A DNA stretch of 35,599 nt from Mucilaginibacter sp. (GCA_028288125.1 JAQBOH010000026.1:1-35599); one strand, 5' to 3'; counted from the first letter of the stretch, positions 1 to 9,219 are shown. Made by a program: numbers and translations. The notes: a model not told the origin generated them from the sequence alone.

Positions 1-8
1 GTCGCGCT

Positions 9-3008
9 TTAAATATTGGCATGACCAACCACCATCCCGGCAGGCTCAAAGCGGGTGAAGGTAAACTTCTCTACATATTCCTCCAGCGGCACGCCGTATT
101 GAAGGCCCACCGAAACCGCTATTGCAAAACAGTTCATCAGCGAACGGAAGGTTGCGCCTTCTTTATGCATATCCACGAAGATCTCACCCAACGTGCCATC
201 CTCATATTCGCCGGTGCGCACAAATACGGTTTGCCCGTCGATCATAGCCTTTTGGGTATAGCCGCGGCGTTTAAAGGGCAAGCTCTTCTTTTGCACCACC
301 CGCGAAAGCTGGCGCATAAAGTTGGTGTCCTTTGATTTCTCCATAATGGCTATGGCCGCCTCGATCACCTGTTCGGATGTCAGGTCGCTCAGTTTCACAT
401 TCGCCGCTTCGCCTAAAACTTCCTCAACGCTATCCAGTTTTTCTTCCGCTGTTTCTATTTCTTCCTTCACATCCGATTTGGTCGACAGCGGCTGCGACAA
501 TTTGCAACCGTCGCGGTAAAGCGCGTTGGCCTTAAGGCCGAGCGCCCACGACAGCTGGTAGCAATCTTTTATCTCTTCAACCTTAGCTTCGTTCGGCAGG
601 TTAATGGTTTTGGATATGGCGCCCGACAGGAACGGCTGTGCTGCTGCCATCATTTTGATGTGGCCGTGCGCGTGGATAAACCGCTCGCCTTTTTCGCCGC
701 ATTTATTGGCACAGTCGAATATGGGATAATGTTCTTTTTTAAGATAAGGCGCGCCCTCAAGGGTCATGGTGCCGCAGATGTACTCGTTGGCTTCGGCAAT
801 TTCCCTGCGGTTAAAGCCCAGCCCGCGCAGCACATTAAAATCGGCGGCGTTATATTGCTCGGGCTTAAAGCCAAGGCGCTTCAAACAATCTTCGCCCAGT
901 GACCATATGTTAAAGGCAAAGCTGATCTCGAAAGCGGCAGCCAAACCGGTGTCAAGTTTTTCCAGCTCGGCGTCGGTAAACCCTTTTGCTTTTAAGGTAT
1001 CTGTATTGATGTGCGGCGCGCCTTTCAGGGTTGCCGCGCCCTTAGCATAATTTACTATCGCGGTAACTTCGCTTTCATTATACCCTAAATTGCTTAATGC
1101 TTCCGGAACCGCCTGGTTAATGATCTTAAAATATCCGCCGCCTGATAGTTTTTTGAATTTTACCAGCGCAAAATCAGGCTCGATGCCGGTAGTGTCGCAA
1201 TCCATCACCAGGCCAATGGTGCCGGTTGGCGCGATAACGGTGGTTTGCGCGTTGCGGTAGCCGTGTTGCTCGCCCATTTCAACCGCCTTGTCCCACGCGT
1301 TGCAGGCGGCAGACAGTAAATAATCGGGGCAATGTTTCGGGTCGATTCCCGGAGGGGTTATTTCAAGGCCCTCGTAGTTTTCTGTTGAATTATAGGCTGC
1401 ATAGCGGTGGTTGCGCATTACACGCAGCATGTGCTGTTTGTTTTCTTTGTAGCGGCTAAAGGTGCCCAGCTCGCGGGCCATTTCAGCTGATGTGGCATAA
1501 GCTGTTCCGGTCATGATTGCGGTAATCGCCCCGCCTATTGCGCGGGCCCTGTCGCTGTCGTACGGAATGCCGTTCACCATTAAGGCCGAGCCCAGGTTGG
1601 CATATCCCAAACCTAATGTGCGGTAGTCGTATGATAATTGCGCCACCTCTTTCGATGGGAACTGCGCCATTAATACCGAAATTTCTAAAACGATGGTCCA
1701 AATACGGCAGGCATGCTCAAACCCTTTTACATCAAATACACGTGTTTTGGGATCAAAGAAATGCGCCAGGTTGATAGATGCCAGGTTACAGGCCGTGTTA
1801 TCCAAAAACATATACTCCGAGCAGGGGTTCGACGCGTTGATGCGGCCGCCTTCGGGGCAGGTATGCCACTCGTTAATGGTGGTGTCAAACTGCACGCCCG
1901 GATCAGCACATGCCCAGGCCGCAAAAGCGATATCGTCCCAAAGTTTTTTGGATGATATGGATCTAACAGCTTTGCCCGTCATGCGGCTGGTCAGTTCCCA
2001 CGGCTTTTCACTTTTTAAAGCTTTAAAAAAACTGTTGGGTATGCGTACCGAATTATTTGAATTTTGACCAGATACGGTGCGATAAGCTTCACCTTCATAG
2101 TCGGATGAGTAACCTGCGGCAATTAAAGCAGCAACTTTTTTCTCTTCTTCAACTTTCCAGTTTACAAACCCTTCAATTTCGGGGTGGTCCAGGTCAAGAC
2201 AAACCATTTTGGCAGCCCGGCGGGTTGTGCCGCCCGATTTAATAGCACCCGCGGCACGGTCTCCGATCTTCAGGAACGACATCAGGCCCGATGAATAACC
2301 TCCGCCCGAAAGCTTTTCACTTTCGCCCCTTATCTTCGAAAAGTTGGTGCCAACGCCCGATCCATATTTAAATATCCTTGCTTCGCGCACCAGCAGGTCC
2401 ATAATGCCGCCTTCGTTTACCAGGTCGTCATCTACCGAAAGGATAAAACAGGCGTGCGGCTGCGGGCGCTCGTACGCCGAGGTAGATTTGCTTAGCACTT
2501 CGGTAACGGGGTCAATAAAATAGTGCCCCTGCGGCTTCCCCGTGATGCCGTATGACGTATGCAGCCCGGTATTGAACCATTGCGGAGAGTTGGGCGCAGC
2601 CAGCTGGCCGGTAATGGTGTAAACAATTTCATCATAAAATATATCCGCGTCTTTTTTGGAGGCGAAATAATCATAACGGGTGCCCCAATCCTTCCAGCAG
2701 TTGGCCATGCGGTGGGCAACTTGTTTAATGCTTTTTTCGGATCCGGTTGAGCCGTCGGCCAAAGGCACGCCAGCTTTACGGAAATATTTTTGGGCAAGGA
2801 TGTCAGTCGCCACCTGCGACCACGTCGCGGGCACTTCCACATCATTCATTTCAAATACGGCATCGCCCGCGGGATTGCGTATAACCGACGCCCGTTTTTC
2901 ATATTTGAAAAGGTCAAATACATCGGTTCCTTCTTTAGTGAAGAACCGCTCAACTTTCAATCCTTTGCCGTTGATAGCGCCTGTTTTTTTTGTAATGCTC
3001 TTGCCCAT
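9..3008 (-). CDS. nrdJ: Adenosylcobalamin-dependent (class II) ribonucleotide reductase
   Basis: Reduces ribonucleotides to deoxyribonucleotides with a cobalamin-generated thiyl radical, in the cytoplasm. Seen: the catalytic N-x-C-x-E motif (NPCSE, Cys about residue 396), a redox Cys in HACFIL and another in TACNLASINL, the loop APTGTIG, and the late block FTFTRFEPAGMV. I place the start at the ATG at 3008 (MGKSITKK); a TTG lies 21 bases upstream. The frame ends with TAA inside a block (PAGMVxGHxNI) that in long homologues continues into a C-terminal region with a Cys-rich redox tail. Here that tail is absent, in a separate gene beyond the window, or cut off by a frameshift. Identity is firm; the end is uncertain. 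The leader upstream is structured. Confidence 0.93.
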   Translation of the reverse strand: MGKSITKKTGAINGKGLKVERFFTKEGTDVFDLFKYEKRASVIRNPAGDAVFEMNDVEVPATWSQVATDILAQKYFRKAGVPLADGSTGSEKSIKQVAHRMANCWKDWGTRYDYFASKKDADIFYDEIVYTITGQLAAPNSPQWFNTGLHTSYGITGKPQGHYFIDPVTEVLSKSTSAYERPQPHACFILSVDDDLVNEGGIMDLLVREARIFKYGSGVGTNFSKIRGESEKLSGGGYSSGLMSFLKIGDRAAGAIKSGGTTRRAAKMVCLDLDHPEIEGFVNWKVEEEKKVAALIAAGYSSDYEGEAYRTVSGQNSNNSVRIPNSFFKALKSEKPWELTSRMTGKAVRSISSKKLWDDIAFAAWACADPGVQFDTTINEWHTCPEGGRINASNPCSEYMFLDNTACNLASINLAHFFDPKTRVFDVKGFEHACRIWTIVLEISVLMAQFPSKEVAQLSYDYRTLGLGYANLGSALMVNGIPYDSDRARAIGGAITAIMTGTAYATSAEMARELGTFSRYKENKQHMLRVMRNHRYAAYNSTENYEGLEITPPGIDPKHCPDYLLSAACNAWDKAVEMGEQHGYRNAQTTVIAPTGTIGLVMDCDTTGIEPDFALVKFKKLSGGGYFKIINQAVPEALSNLGYNESEVTAIVNYAKGAATLKGAPHINTDTLKAKGFTDAELEKLDTGLAAAFEISFAFNIWSLGEDCLKRLGFKPEQYNAADFNVLRGLGFNRREIAEANEYICGTMTLEGAPYLKKEHYPIFDCANKCGEKGERFIHAHGHIKMMAAAQPFLSGAISKTINLPNEAKVEEIKDCYQLSWALGLKANALYRDGCKLSQPLSTKSDVKEEIETAEEKLDSVEEVLGEAANVKLSDLTSEQVIEAAIAIMEKSKDTNFMRQLSRVVQKKSLPFKRRGYTQKAMIDGQTVFVRTGEYEDGTLGEIFVDMHKEGATFRSLMNCFAIAVSVGLQYGVPLEEYVEKFTFTRFEPAGMVVGHANI

Positions 3009-3129
3009 ATTGTTGTATTTTAGAACCAATTATAATATCCTTAGGCCTCGAGTCCTGAGCCAAAAAGAACCCTAAGTTGACTTAGGCTTCAATACTAAAA
3101 CTCCAAACTTAAAAACAAAAAGGGTTTTT
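3009..3129 (-). promoter_or_regulatory. Structured nrdJ leader with competing stems
   Basis: About 120 bases lie between the predicted transcription start and the nrdJ ATG. In transcript order they hold AACCCT (3121-3126), CCTAAG, CTTAGGGTT and again CCTAAG. The middle element can pair with either CCTAAG copy, and its end with AACCCT, so the pairings exclude one another as in an attenuator. I do not see a cobalamin riboswitch consensus. Function is inferred from pairing only. Confidence 0.4.
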
Positions 3130-3132
3130 ACT

Positions 3133-3164
3133 CAAATCTATCGCTACCGCGGGTAGCATTCAAT
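3133..3164 (-). promoter_or_regulatory. Candidate nrdJ promoter with a palindrome in its spacer
   Basis: Reading the minus strand, TAGATTTG (3133-3140) matches the Bacteroidetes -7 element TAnnTTTG, with ATTG 20 bases upstream as a -33 element. Between them lies a perfect 6-bp palindrome, GCTACC-CGC-GGTAGC (3143-3157). That position would let a bound repressor block polymerase. The promoter call rests on consensus matching, the operator call on position only. Confidence 0.5.
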
Positions 3165-3193
3165 TCAAAGTTTTTAACACTGTGTGGGGAAGT

Positions 3194-3205
3194 GCCCTTC
3201 GGGGC
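3194..3205. other. Small tetraloop hairpin in the gene-free stretch 3130-3339
   Basis: GCCC-TTCG-GGGC forms a short hairpin with a stable UUCG loop when read on the plus strand. It lies downstream of the minus-strand acyltransferase but no T-run follows it on that strand, so terminator function is doubtful. I see nothing else between here and 3339. Confidence 0.3.
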
Positions 3206-3339
3206 GAATAGAGTTATGTAAACGATTAATTTACAATTGTTTAACTTTGTGGAAAATTATAAAATTTAATTTTTTGAACACAGTTTGGTCATAGTGGATA
3301 TGAAAAGTGTCATTTCGGGAAACGGTTTGCCCCGTAGAA

Positions 3340-4479
3340 TCATGTATTGGGCTTAAGAAGAATGGCGCTTTCCTCCGGTACCGACGGAAATACCGGGTCA
3401 GCCGCGATTTGACTTTTTGTTTTCCGCCCTTTAATTAAATTATTCAACTGCTTCAGCAAGGGCTTCTCTATAAATTTATAAACTGCAATGCTTATTGCGA
3501 TAGTCACGGCAAACAGCAGTGTCGAACCAAAAAAGTTGCTTATCCAGCCCGTACTATGGGCTTTTGCAATTAATTTAAACAGCATTGATAATACGGTTCC
3601 ATGAACGAGATATAATGAGTAAGACGCGTCGCCTATGGTAACAAGCAAATTTGGAACCCGCCCTTTGAAATATAACCATCCAAATATCATAATGGCGGAT
3701 GGTATTCCAAACAAGTAAACCCGGCTTATAAGCGATGTGAAAGCCGTTTTATCATTACTTACAATGATATAATAGAGCAGCCATGTGCCTGCAAGAAGAA
3801 GCGTTCCCGCTGCTGCCGTCCATTTCCAATAGCTGAAAGCCCCATGGTTTTTGAATAAATGGGCCAGGATACAGCCAAAGCTAAAATTTAAAATGATCGG
3901 ATTAATTAAAGCGTTAAGCGCAAAAACCGGCGATTGAATGTTAAGAAAATACGTTGCTAAAATCACAACGGCCCAAGCCGAAAATGTGTAATAAAAGCAT
4001 TTGATATTTATTGAGCAGGTTAAGGCAAACACCAGGTAAAATATAATTTCATACGTCAGCGTCCAGGCTACGCCAAGCACGTACCGCTCCTGCGGAAATA
4101 AGGTAAACGAATTTAGTATTACCGTAAAATTGCTTTTATATTCCTGGCCAGGTGAAGGGGCCGTCAGGTACATTACAATTAAAGCGATGGTTACCAGCCA
4201 GTAAATAGGGTAAACGCGCACAAAGCGTCTTTTCAAAAAGCTGGCTACGTCAAAAGATTCGGGCTTGGACGTATAAAAAATAATAAACCCGCTCAATACA
4301 AAGAAGATATCCACGCCCAGGAAACCTGCCATAAAAATATTATGCAAATAGGTATAGCCTGTTTCCCTTTGAATAATTTGTGTGCCATGAAAGATCATTA
4401 CAGCAGTGGCGGCAAAACCACGCATGGCCTGCATGGAATCAATTTTATTATTTGACGGTATTGGTAATGTTTTTGACAA
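3340..4479 (-). CDS. Acyltransferase-3 family membrane protein (OafA-like)
   Basis: An integral membrane acyltransferase of the family that O-acetylates cell-surface polysaccharides or sugars. Seen: the family opening MQAMRGFAATAVMIFHG, with the usual R and H residues, then GVDIFFVLSGFII, about ten hydrophobic segments and a basic C-terminal tail of some 30 residues after the last one. Length (379 residues) is normal. The long frame opens at a TTG (4479); the first ATG is at 4434, just before MQAMRGF, and I cannot decide between them. It stands alone, about 330 bases from nrdJ and 400 from pyk. The substrate cannot be told from sequence. Confidence 0.85.
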   Translation of the reverse strand: MSKTLPIPSNNKIDSMQAMRGFAATAVMIFHGTQIIQRETGYTYLHNIFMAGFLGVDIFFVLSGFIIFYTSKPESFDVASFLKRRFVRVYPIYWLVTIALIVMYLTAPSPGQEYKSNFTVILNSFTLFPQERYVLGVAWTLTYEIIFYLVFALTCSINIKCFYYTFSAWAVVILATYFLNIQSPVFALNALINPIILNFSFGCILAHLFKNHGAFSYWKWTAAAGTLLLAGTWLLYYIIVSNDKTAFTSLISRVYLFGIPSAIMIFGWLYFKGRVPNLLVTIGDASYSLYLVHGTVLSMLFKLIAKAHSTGWISNFFGSTLLFAVTIAISIAVYKFIEKPLLKQLNNLIKGRKTKSQIAADPVFPSVPEESAILLKPNT

Positions 4480-4804
4480 AATTTTCGTTTATGCTTTTTA
4501 TGGTGATATAACCTCAAAAGCATTAACATTATTCACCCGAAAAATGTTCAGGGAATAATAAAGTTTTTTAAGTAAACGTTAAAAATAGAAACGCAGACGA
4601 GGTTTTTTCGCGACATTATCTTTTTTAAAAAGAAAAACCAATTAAACTATAGCTGCGTTATTTTAGTCGAAAAGAATATCCCGGCTTACCGGGACCAAAA
4701 ATTATAAGTATGAGAATATTAAGAATTTATTGGGATTATTATTTTGCCAACTCCGACAGGTTATTTTTAAAGGTTTGCAAGGCGGGAGTGTATTAAAAAA
4801 GTTT
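4480..4804. other. AT-rich gene-free stretch
   Basis: No convincing reading frame, RNA gene or clear TAnnTTTG element was found. The stretch separates the acyltransferase from the repeat beside pyruvate kinase. Confidence 0.5.
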
Positions 4805-4862
4805 GCAGTTTTCAGTGCGGTTGGCAGAATTTTCCTTGCCGCAACTGCACACTGAAAACTGC
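4805..4862. repeat. Inverted repeat downstream of pyk (family G)
   Basis: GCAGTTTTCAGTG (4805-4817) and its exact complement CACTGAAAACTGC (4850-4862) form a 13-bp stem. An inner pair TGCGG/CCGCA extends it. It lies 16 bases beyond the pyk stop and may end its transcript. The architecture resembles the other intergenic palindromes in the window. Confidence 0.7.
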
Positions 4863-4878
4863 CAATTTCCGCCAGGAA

Positions 4879-6315
4879 CTACTCAATAACCGTCACTTTC
4901 AGCATATTTGTTTTTCCCTGCTTAAATATAGGCACCGCCGCGGTGTTGATCACTACGTCGCCTTCAAGTACCAGGCTTTCAGCTTTCAGTATATTATTTA
5001 CGTCGGCTATAGTTTTGTCGGTGCTTTCCAGTTGATCGTAATAAAACGTTCTTACACCCCAAACCAGGCTCAATGCATTTAAAAGGTGTTTGTTTGATGT
5101 AAAAATATAGGTGCTTGCCTTAGGCCGGTAGCTTGATATTTCAAAGGCCGTATAGCCCGAAAGCGTCATGGATACAATACCCACCGCGTTGGTATGTTCA
5201 GCAAGATATACCGCCGAGCCGCATACGGCATCGCTGAGGTAATTGGACGAGTTTATATCAGTGTTGGCTTCTTTATTCGTATTAAAAGGATAGCCCAGGT
5301 CCTCAACGTTCCGGATGATCTTCGACATCGTTTCAATCACGATCACCGGGAACTCGCCAACAGATGTTTCGCCGCTAAGCATCACCGCGTCGGCGCCATC
5401 CAGCACCGAATTGGCTACGTCATTTACCTCGGCACGTGTAGGGCGCGGGGTAGTGATCATCGACTCCAGCATCTGTGTAGCCACAATTACCGGCTTTGAA
5501 GCTTCGCGGCACTTGCGTGCGATCATTTTTTGCAATAAAGGCACTTCTTCCAATGGCATTTCAACGCCCAGGTCGCCGCGGGCAACCATAACGCCGTCGG
5601 TTGCAGCTATAATTTCATCAATATTGTCAATCGCTTCAGGCTTTTCAACTTTAGCGATCACTTTAGCAGCTTTTCCGCTGGCGCTGATGATGCGCTTCAG
5701 GTCGATAATATCCTGCCCGGTGCGTACAAACGAAAGGCCTATCCAATCTACATCCCATTCCAGCGCGAGCTTAAGGTTCTCCAAATCCTCTTCGGTTAAG
5801 CTCGGGATCGACACTTTTGTATTCGGCAGGTTAACCCCTTTGCGGGAGGTTAAAATACCGCCGTGCATAATTTCGCACACCACGGTATCCAAACGGTTAG
5901 TTTCAATAACCTTCATCTGGATCTTACCGTCATCCAGCAAAATAATTTCATTGCGCTGTACATCCTGCGGAAAGGTTTCGTAGGTGATATAAATCTGGTT
6001 ATCATCGCCGATACATTCGTGAGTTGTGATATTGATCCGTGTTCCGTTCACCAGGTGAATGCCGCCGTCTTTTACCAAACCGATGCGGATCTTTGGCCCC
6101 TGCAGGTCGGCTAATATGCCTACATTGGTTTTATATTGTTCGTTTATTTCGCGTATGGTATCTATTACTTCTTTGTGGTCGTTCGCCCTTCCATGCGAAA
6201 AATTAAGGCGGCATATGTTTACCCCGGCCTTTATCATGGCTAAAAGCACATCTTTTTTGGCCGAAGCGGGACCCATAGTAGCAACAATTTTGGTCCGGTT
6301 ATAATTTAATTTCAT
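4879..6315 (-). CDS. pyk: Pyruvate kinase
   Basis: Transfers phosphate from phosphoenolpyruvate to ADP in the last step of glycolysis. Seen in order: TKIVATMGPAS near the N terminus, LRLNFSHG-type substrate loop (CRLNFSHG), LDDGKI, catalytic lysine in IAKVEKPEA, the signature VMVARGDLGVE, TQMLESM and SGETSVGEFPV. The start is the ATG at 6315 (MKLNYNRTK), giving 478 residues, the usual bacterial length; an upstream in-frame extension to 6351 is unlikely to be used. The IPExxVDY gene lies upstream on the same strand with a gap of about 70 bases, so the two may be co-transcribed. Confidence 0.97.
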   Translation of the reverse strand: MKLNYNRTKIVATMGPASAKKDVLLAMIKAGVNICRLNFSHGRANDHKEVIDTIREINEQYKTNVGILADLQGPKIRIGLVKDGGIHLVNGTRINITTHECIGDDNQIYITYETFPQDVQRNEIILLDDGKIQMKVIETNRLDTVVCEIMHGGILTSRKGVNLPNTKVSIPSLTEEDLENLKLALEWDVDWIGLSFVRTGQDIIDLKRIISASGKAAKVIAKVEKPEAIDNIDEIIAATDGVMVARGDLGVEMPLEEVPLLQKMIARKCREASKPVIVATQMLESMITTPRPTRAEVNDVANSVLDGADAVMLSGETSVGEFPVIVIETMSKIIRNVEDLGYPFNTNKEANTDINSSNYLSDAVCGSAVYLAEHTNAVGIVSMTLSGYTAFEISSYRPKASTYIFTSNKHLLNALSLVWGVRTFYYDQLESTDKTIADVNNILKAESLVLEGDVVINTAAVPIFKQGKTNMLKVTVIE

Positions 6316-6384
6316 ACTGGTTTGGTTAAAGAAGGCTTGTACCGGCCACAATTAGTGTACCAGTAACACTTCTGAAAATTTGCG

Positions 6385-6810
6385 CTAAAATAGTAGATTT
6401 TCACGTGATTTTATTTTTTTCGGGTCAATCTTTACTGCGGCAACTATTTCGGGTATCTTATTTAATGCCGAAATCAGCGCGTCCAGTTCCTTATCATCGA
6501 TATAATTCCTGATCATTAAAAAATAATCAGCCTTGCTTATCTCCGGTACCAGGTAGCCTTCAGAGCCTTTATTGGCGATAAAATAAAAATCGGTTTCGGT
6601 GGTCTCCCAGCTATAATGGTATATCGAAAATAAAACCGGGCCCGCTGCCTGCGCAATATCAACCTCCAAGTCGGGAATTTTTGTAAAATTGAAGTTTAAA
6701 AACTTATTGATGAGGTAACAAACGCGGTAATCTTTTTGGGATGTTGTAACCGCAATCAGAACAAAATCAAGATCGATCTCAAACTTTAAAAATTTCCTGT
6801 TCAAAATCAT
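6385..6810 (-). CDS. IPExxVDY family protein
   Basis: A small Bacteroidetes protein of unknown function, named for a conserved motif seen here in the variant IPDLEVD about a third of the way in. The start is the ATG at 6810 (MILNRKFLKF), giving 141 residues; 22 upstream in-frame residues are rejected because the start has a promoter directly ahead. No signal peptide or membrane segment. It sits between pyruvate kinase (same strand, downstream) and the divergent acpP-fabF-rnc operon, which I recall as a common arrangement in this phylum. Family assignment is from the motif and context; the function is unknown. Confidence 0.8.
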   Translation of the reverse strand: MILNRKFLKFEIDLDFVLIAVTTSQKDYRVCYLINKFLNFNFTKIPDLEVDIAQAAGPVLFSIYHYSWETTETDFYFIANKGSEGYLVPEISKADYFLMIRNYIDDKELDALISALNKIPEIVAAVKIDPKKIKSRENLLF

Positions 6811-6824
6811 TACTTTTGCACCGG

Positions 6825-6855
6825 CAAAAATACAAATCGAAACTCTATCAATAAA
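6825..6855 (-). promoter_or_regulatory. Promoter of the IPExxVDY gene
   Basis: On the minus strand TATTTTTG (6825-6832) is a full match to TAnnTTTG, with TTTA 19 bases upstream (three of four matches to TTTG). Transcription would begin about 12 bases before the ATG at 6810. Confidence 0.55.
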
Positions 6856-6887
6856 ATTTTGTTGCACATTATACAAAAGTTTTTAGA

Positions 6888-6918
6888 TTTGATATTTGCC
6901 GGAATTTATTTTTCTTTG
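6888..6918 (+). promoter_or_regulatory. Promoter of acpP-fabF-rnc
   Basis: TTTG (6888-6891), a 19-base spacer, then TTTCTTTG (6911-6918), one base from TAnnTTTG. It lies 34 bases before the acpP ATG and diverges from the IPExxVDY promoter. Confidence 0.55.
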
Positions 6919-6952
6919 CACAAATTTTTATTAATCATTAAATTATAAGACT

Positions 6953-7189
6953 ATGTCTGATATCGCTTCAAGAGTAAAAGCTATTATCGTTGAAAAATTA
7001 GGTGTTGACGAAAGTGAAGTAACACCCGAAGCTAGCTTCACCAATGATCTTGGTGCTGACTCGTTAGACACCGTGGAACTAATCATGGAGTTTGAAAAGG
7101 AATTTAACGTGGCTATCCCCGATGACCAGGCCGAAACGATTGGTACCGTAGGCCAGGCTGTTGCTTACCTCGAAAAAAACGTTAAATAA
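6953..7189 (+). CDS. acpP: Acyl carrier protein
   Basis: Carries growing fatty acyl chains on a phosphopantetheine arm. Seen: 78 residues, strongly acidic, with the attachment motif DSL at Ser37 within [16 protein letters not shown]. The ATG at 6953 gives the family's usual N terminus. It is the first gene of acpP-fabF-rnc, with 18 bases to fabF. Confidence 0.98.
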   Translation: MSDIASRVKAIIVEKLGVDESEVTPEASFTNDLGADSLDTVELIMEFEKEFNVAIPDDQAETIGTVGQAVAYLEKNVK

Positions 7190-7207
7190 GCTCCCCAATT
7201 GCATTAA

Positions 7208-8461
7208 ATGGAGTTTAAAAGAGTTGTAGTAACCGGGCTTGGAGCACTTACTCCGATTGGCAACAGCGTTCCTGAATATTGGGAATCCTTGCTTAACGGG
7301 GTGAGTGGCGCTGCCTTAATAAAGAGTTTTGATACTGAAAAGTTCAAAACGAAATTCGCTTGTGAAGTAAAAAATTTCGATGCAGACGCCTTTTTAGGAA
7401 GGAAGGACGCGCGGAAACTCGACCCCTTTGTTCAATATGCTTTATTTTCGACAGAAGAAGCGGTTAAAGATGCAGGCTTAGACTTTGGAAAACTGGATAC
7501 CAGCCGTATCGGCGTTATCTGGGGATCGGGCATAGGCGGTTTAAAAACCTTTTTAGACGAGGTTGTAAACTTTGCCAAAGGCGACGGTTCACCCAAATTT
7601 AATCCCTTTTTTATCCCAAAAATGATCGCGGATATCGCTCCGGGACATATATCTATCAAATATGGCCTGCGCGGCCCCAATTTTTCTACCGTTTCGGCGT
7701 GCGCTTCATCCAATAATTCGCTTATCGATTCATTTAACTATATCCGCCTGGGTAAAGCCAATATGTTTATCAGCGGCGGGTCGGAAGCGATCATTAACGA
7801 AGCCGGTATCGGCGGATTTAATGCCATGCATGCCTTATCAACCAGGAATGACGATCCTGCAACTGCTTCGCGCCCTTTCGATCTCGACCGCGACGGCTTT
7901 GTAGCAGGTGAAGGAGCGGGAACAATAATCCTGGAAGAACTGGAACACGCAAAAGCACGCGGCGCAAAAATCTATGCGGAAATGATGGGTGGCGGCATGA
8001 GCGCGGATGCTTATCACATGACAGCTCCGCATCCCGAAGGGCTTGGCGCTGCTTTGGTAATGAAGGCGGCGCTGGAGGACGCGGGAATGACCCCGGCGGA
8101 CATCGATTATGTTAATGTTCACGGTACATCCACCCCGATCGGCGACCCGCAGGAAGTTAAAGCCATACAGCAGGCTTTTGGCGACGATATTTATCGTATA
8201 AACATCAGCTCAACCAAATCAATGACCGGCCACCTGCTGGGCGCTGCCGGCGCGGTTGAAGCTATCGCGGCCATCCTGGCGTTGAATCATGATATTGTGC
8301 CCCCCACAATAAACCATTTTACCGACGATCCCGCCTTTGATCCTAAAATAAACTTTACCTTTAACAAAGCTCAAAAACGTCTCGTAAGAGTAGCGCAAAG
8401 CAATGGCTTTGGTTTTGGCGGACACAATGCCTCTGTGATATTTAAAAAGTACGAAGATTAA
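7208..8461 (+). CDS. fabF: Beta-ketoacyl-ACP synthase II
   Basis: Condenses malonyl-ACP with acyl-ACP in fatty acid elongation. The catalytic triad is complete: Cys165 in VSACASS, His305 in NVHGTSTPIGD and His342 in KSMTGHLLGAAG. Length (417 residues) and the thiolase-like two-half layout are standard. It lies 18 bases after acpP, its main partner, and 9 bases before rnc, so the three are probably one transcript. Confidence 0.98.
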   Translation: MEFKRVVVTGLGALTPIGNSVPEYWESLLNGVSGAALIKSFDTEKFKTKFACEVKNFDADAFLGRKDARKLDPFVQYALFSTEEAVKDAGLDFGKLDTSRIGVIWGSGIGGLKTFLDEVVNFAKGDGSPKFNPFFIPKMIADIAPGHISIKYGLRGPNFSTVSACASSNNSLIDSFNYIRLGKANMFISGGSEAIINEAGIGGFNAMHALSTRNDDPATASRPFDLDRDGFVAGEGAGTIILEELEHAKARGAKIYAEMMGGGMSADAYHMTAPHPEGLGAALVMKAALEDAGMTPADIDYVNVHGTSTPIGDPQEVKAIQQAFGDDIYRINISSTKSMTGHLLGAAGAVEAIAAILALNHDIVPPTINHFTDDPAFDPKINFTFNKAQKRLVRVAQSNGFGFGGHNASVIFKKYED

Positions 8462-8470
8462 CTATTCTGA

Positions 8471-9196
8471 ATGCCTATAAGTCGTTTTTATAAGCTTTAT
8501 ATATCACCTAATAGGAAATACGTTAAGGTTTTAAAGAATTTGCTCGGATTTGTACCGGGCAATTTGTCGTTATACCGCCTCGCGTTTCGCCATAAATCCG
8601 TTGCCCAAAACGTAAAGAAAGGCGTAAAGAACAGCAATGAGCGCCTTGAGTTCCTGGGCGACGCCGTGCTGGGCAGCGTGGTTGCCGAAGTGCTTTTTAA
8701 ATTATATCCATACGAGGATGAAGGGTTTTTAACGGAGCTGCGTTCAAAAATCGTAAGCCGGGTAAATTTAAACCAGCTCGCCCGCAAGCTGGGGTTCGAT
8801 AAACTGATCGAGTACGATAGCCGCATGCTCAACTCATCGCGGCAGGGATCACTGCTTGGCGATGCTTTCGAAGCATTGATCGGCGCGGTGTACCTGGATA
8901 AAGGGTATGATTTTACCCGCAGCTTTTTAGTGAACCACATTATCAAATCGCATATCGACATCCATACCCTCGAGCAAACCGAAACCAATTTTAAAAGCAA
9001 ACTAATTGAATGGTGCCAGCGCCATAGTAAGGACATTGCCTTCGACCTGGTAAGCAATGGCGATGGTGAAAACGTTAAACTTTTTACCGTACAGGCGCTT
9101 ATCGACGGCGAGATAATGGGCATGGGCAAGGAGTTCAGCAAAAAGAATGCTGAAAAACTGGCCGCCGAAAAAGCTTGCGAGATGCTGGGAATATAG
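8471..9196 (+). CDS. rnc: Ribonuclease III
   Basis: Cuts double-stranded RNA in rRNA maturation and mRNA turnover. Seen: the family signature NERLEFLGDAVLG with metal-binding Glu60 and Asp64, the second acidic pair Asp131 and Glu134 in DAFEALIGAVYLDKG, and a C-terminal double-stranded RNA-binding domain ending in KKNAEKLAAEKACEML. At 241 residues it is full length. It is last in the acpP operon, an order common in bacteria, and is convergent with the next gene. Confidence 0.97.
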   Translation: MPISRFYKLYISPNRKYVKVLKNLLGFVPGNLSLYRLAFRHKSVAQNVKKGVKNSNERLEFLGDAVLGSVVAEVLFKLYPYEDEGFLTELRSKIVSRVNLNQLARKLGFDKLIEYDSRMLNSSRQGSLLGDAFEALIGAVYLDKGYDFTRSFLVNHIIKSHIDIHTLEQTETNFKSKLIEWCQRHSKDIAFDLVSNGDGENVKLFTVQALIDGEIMGMGKEFSKKNAEKLAAEKACEMLGI

Positions 9197-9219
9197 CTTA
9201 GTCCGAAAGATTCTTTGTA

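Noticed and set aside
9..3075. Many long antisense frames over nrdJ and uvrA
   Set aside because: They are shadows of high-GC third positions on the coding strand, with no family similarity or start signals.
3143..3157. GCTACC/GGTAGC palindrome as a terminator of the acyltransferase
   Set aside because: It is 180 bases past the gene with no T-run, and it lies precisely between two promoter elements.
3009..3240. Cobalamin riboswitch or 6S-like RNA upstream of nrdJ
   Set aside because: I could not find the cobalamin-box consensus or a closing stem with a central bubble. Only short competing stems are supported.
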